Origin: Bacillota bacterium
GTDB lineage: Bacteria > Bacillota > Clostridia > Christensenellales > Aristaeellaceae
Length of the DNA: 6,264 nucleotides
NCBI GenBank assembly: GCA_009787135.1
Contig: WRGP01000121.1
Location: 1-6,264, forward strand
Direction of reading: 5' to 3'
In this document: positions 5,042 to 6,264 of the stretch, piece after piece
How positions within the stretch are numbered: position 1 is the stretch's first letter
How the letters are laid out: each line of letters begins with the position of its first letter
Translations under genes and position numbers: made by a program
The notes under the pieces: generated by a model
The model's database searches: none
What the model was told of the DNA's origin: nothing
Seen by the model: the letters and a program-made list of their open reading frames with translations, nothing else

Positions 5042-6145
5042 ATGCCTGATACAAAACCGCAGCCACGCCGAAAAATAAAAAAGGTCGTCATTATGGTGGC
5101 CATTGCGCTTGCCGCAGTATACCTCATCGGCGGAGGCGTTGGTTCCTGTCTGTTTTATTTTGAGAAGTTTTCTCGGGTTGAGAATGCTGATCCCGATACG
5201 TTCTTTTCCTATTACACCTATCCGGATGTTGATAAAGCGAAATACCCGCGGAGCGAGTTTACCTTTTCATCCAAAGGAAACACATTGGTTGGGTATGAAT
5301 ACGGCGCCCCCAATACCCGCGGGCTCATCGTCATTTCCGCCGGCCTTGGCGGCACGGGGGATGAGTATATGACTTTTATGACCCGTTTTGTGGATGACGG
5401 CTACCGCGTGATAACCTACAACAACACCGGGGTCGCGTCCAGCGAGGGCGGCAACACCAGAGGGTTATATCAATCCGCGATTGATCTGGACGCGCTGCTC
5501 ACGCACCTGGAATCCCAAAAGGAGTACGGCGACCTCCCCGTGTATCTTCTCGGCCATTCCTGGGGCGGCTACGCCGTGTGCGCGGCGCTGAATCAGCCGC
5601 ATCGCGTCAATGCCTCCGTCAGCATGGCGGGGTATGCCGACGGCATGGAGATGTTTGTCGGCGCGGGCAAGGAACTGGCCGGGAACGTTTTTTACCTGCT
5701 GTATCCGTATCTGTGGGCCATTCAAAAATGTTACTTTGGCGCGGACATGGACGTTAGTGCCATAGATGGGATCAACGCCAGCGACATCCCTTTCCTTATC
5801 ATACAGGGCGAGAAGGACGAACTTATCAGGCCCGACGGCGCGTCTATCTATGCGCATAGGGATGAAATCAAAAACCCGAAAACGCGGTATATGCTCACGG
5901 CCGGCGACCACGAATGGGTCTATTCCTCCCAGGCGGCGGCAGCCTATAATCAGGAAATGACGAAAAGCTACGGCGATTTTTTCGAACTGCCGGAGGTCAA
6001 GGCGGAAATTAAGCGCGAGGCGCAGAACCGCGCCCTGCTCGAAAAAGTATGGGCGGAGTCCGTAAATTTTGATAAGCTCTTGTATAATGAGATTGACGAG
6101 GAAATTATTCTCAGGATCGAAACGATGTTTGACAGCGCGAAATAG
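5042..6145 (+). CDS. Membrane-anchored alpha/beta hydrolase, substrate unknown
   Basis: This 367-residue protein has a basic N terminus (RRKIKK, 9-14) and one hydrophobic segment at about 15-35. The rest is a soluble alpha/beta hydrolase domain, probably outside the membrane. The likely catalytic triad is S173 in the nucleophile elbow GHSWGG, D259 in IIQGEKDELI and H290 in AGDHEWVY. ISAGLGGTGDEY (98-109) is the usual oxyanion-loop region, and YNNTGVASSEGG follows. The pattern matches serine hydrolases such as esterases, lysophospholipase-like enzymes or peptidases; the substrate cannot be read from the sequence. About 75 charged residues follow the active His and are probably helical. A Cys at 36 in VGSC gives a weak lipobox, so lipid anchoring is an alternative to a transmembrane anchor. 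It has its own promoter, lies after a hairpin and has codon and base composition less GC-rich at its 5' end than the dcw genes. A direct role in wall synthesis is not shown. Confidence 0.9.
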   Translation: MPDTKPQPRRKIKKVVIMVAIALAAVYLIGGGVGSCLFYFEKFSRVENADPDTFFSYYTYPDVDKAKYPRSEFTFSSKGNTLVGYEYGAPNTRGLIVISAGLGGTGDEYMTFMTRFVDDGYRVITYNNTGVASSEGGNTRGLYQSAIDLDALLTHLESQKEYGDLPVYLLGHSWGGYAVCAALNQPHRVNASVSMAGYADGMEMFVGAGKELAGNVFYLLYPYLWAIQKCYFGADMDVSAIDGINASDIPFLIIQGEKDELIRPDGASIYAHRDEIKNPKTRYMLTAGDHEWVYSSQAAAAYNQEMTKSYGDFFELPEVKAEIKREAQNRALLEKVWAESVNFDKLLYNEIDEEIILRIETMFDSAK

Positions 6146-6151
6146 CCGTTT

Positions 6152-6169
6152 CCCGCGTGTATGCGCGGG
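6152..6169 (+). repeat. GC-rich hairpin 6 bases after the hydrolase stop
   Basis: CCCGCG (6152-6157) and CGCGGG (6164-6169) flank a 6-base loop, TGTATG. Its position right after the stop codon suggests a transcript end or stability element. No T run follows on either strand, so it is not a standard intrinsic terminator. Confidence 0.4.
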
Positions 6170-6198
6170 GGCGGCGAGGGATGGAGGCGCGCAGGCAG

Positions 6199-6223
6199 GC
6201 CGCTACGCCGGCCGGCGAGCGGC
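6199..6223 (+). repeat. 25-base near-perfect palindrome in the GC-rich tail
   Basis: GCCGCT (6199-6204), one unpaired A, the 12-base perfect palindrome CGCCGGCCGGCG (6206-6217) and AGCGGC (6218-6223) together form a 12-bp inverted repeat with a single bulge. The surrounding 6164-6264 is about 78% GC by hand count, well above the genes. No coding sequence, tRNA or rRNA signature is recognised there. It could be a repeat of the REP/MITE kind or an intergenic structural element. Confidence 0.5.
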
Positions 6224-6264
6224 GCGGCGGAAAAGCTTCGCGAGATTCCCGCCGAATCGGCCGC

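Noticed and set aside
6181..6264. Start of a new gene at ATG 6181, open to the window end
   Set aside because: There is no spaced ribosome binding site, the coded residues are low-complexity Arg/Gly/Ala, and the stretch contains the 25-base palindrome; any frame stays open easily at this GC content.

Overview
The window is a segment of a division and cell wall (dcw) gene cluster, all on the + strand, from a fairly GC-rich bacterium. Protein motifs, SEDS and Mur ligase sequence style, strong AGGAGG-type ribosome binding sites and tight gene spacing point to Clostridia/Firmicutes, probably a GC-rich anaerobe. This lineage call is an inference from style, not from a marker gene. The retained Arg in the MurE specificity motif suggests meso-diaminopimelate peptidoglycan.

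Layout: the 3' end of murE (2-313) is followed after 4 bases by mraY (318-1325), then murD (1385-2806), a class I SAM-dependent methyltransferase of unknown substrate (2857-3693), ftsW (3705-4856), a 185-base non-coding stretch holding a long hairpin, an AT-rich dip and a promoter, and finally a membrane-anchored alpha/beta hydrolase (5042-6145). The last 119 bases are non-coding as far as can be seen, very GC-rich and palindromic.

How the genes work together: MurE adds the third stem-peptide residue to UDP-MurNAc-L-Ala-D-Glu, and MurD adds D-Glu one step earlier. MraY moves the finished UDP-MurNAc-pentapeptide onto undecaprenyl phosphate to make lipid I. FtsW polymerises lipid II at the septum. 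The methyltransferase lies inside this run, 11 bases ahead of ftsW, so it is probably co-transcribed with it, but nothing in its sequence gives its substrate. The hydrolase has its own likely promoter and looks like a separate unit.

Departures from the common order: no murF lies between murE and mraY, a methyltransferase lies between murD and ftsW, and no murG follows ftsW. MurD carries an extra segment of about 26 residues in a surface hairpin, and its DNA is rich in short inverted and direct repeats. I see no RNA gene, CRISPR array, transposase or clear defence system. Most of the window is ordinary; the non-standard parts are the MurD insert, the two intergenic regions and the GC-rich tail.
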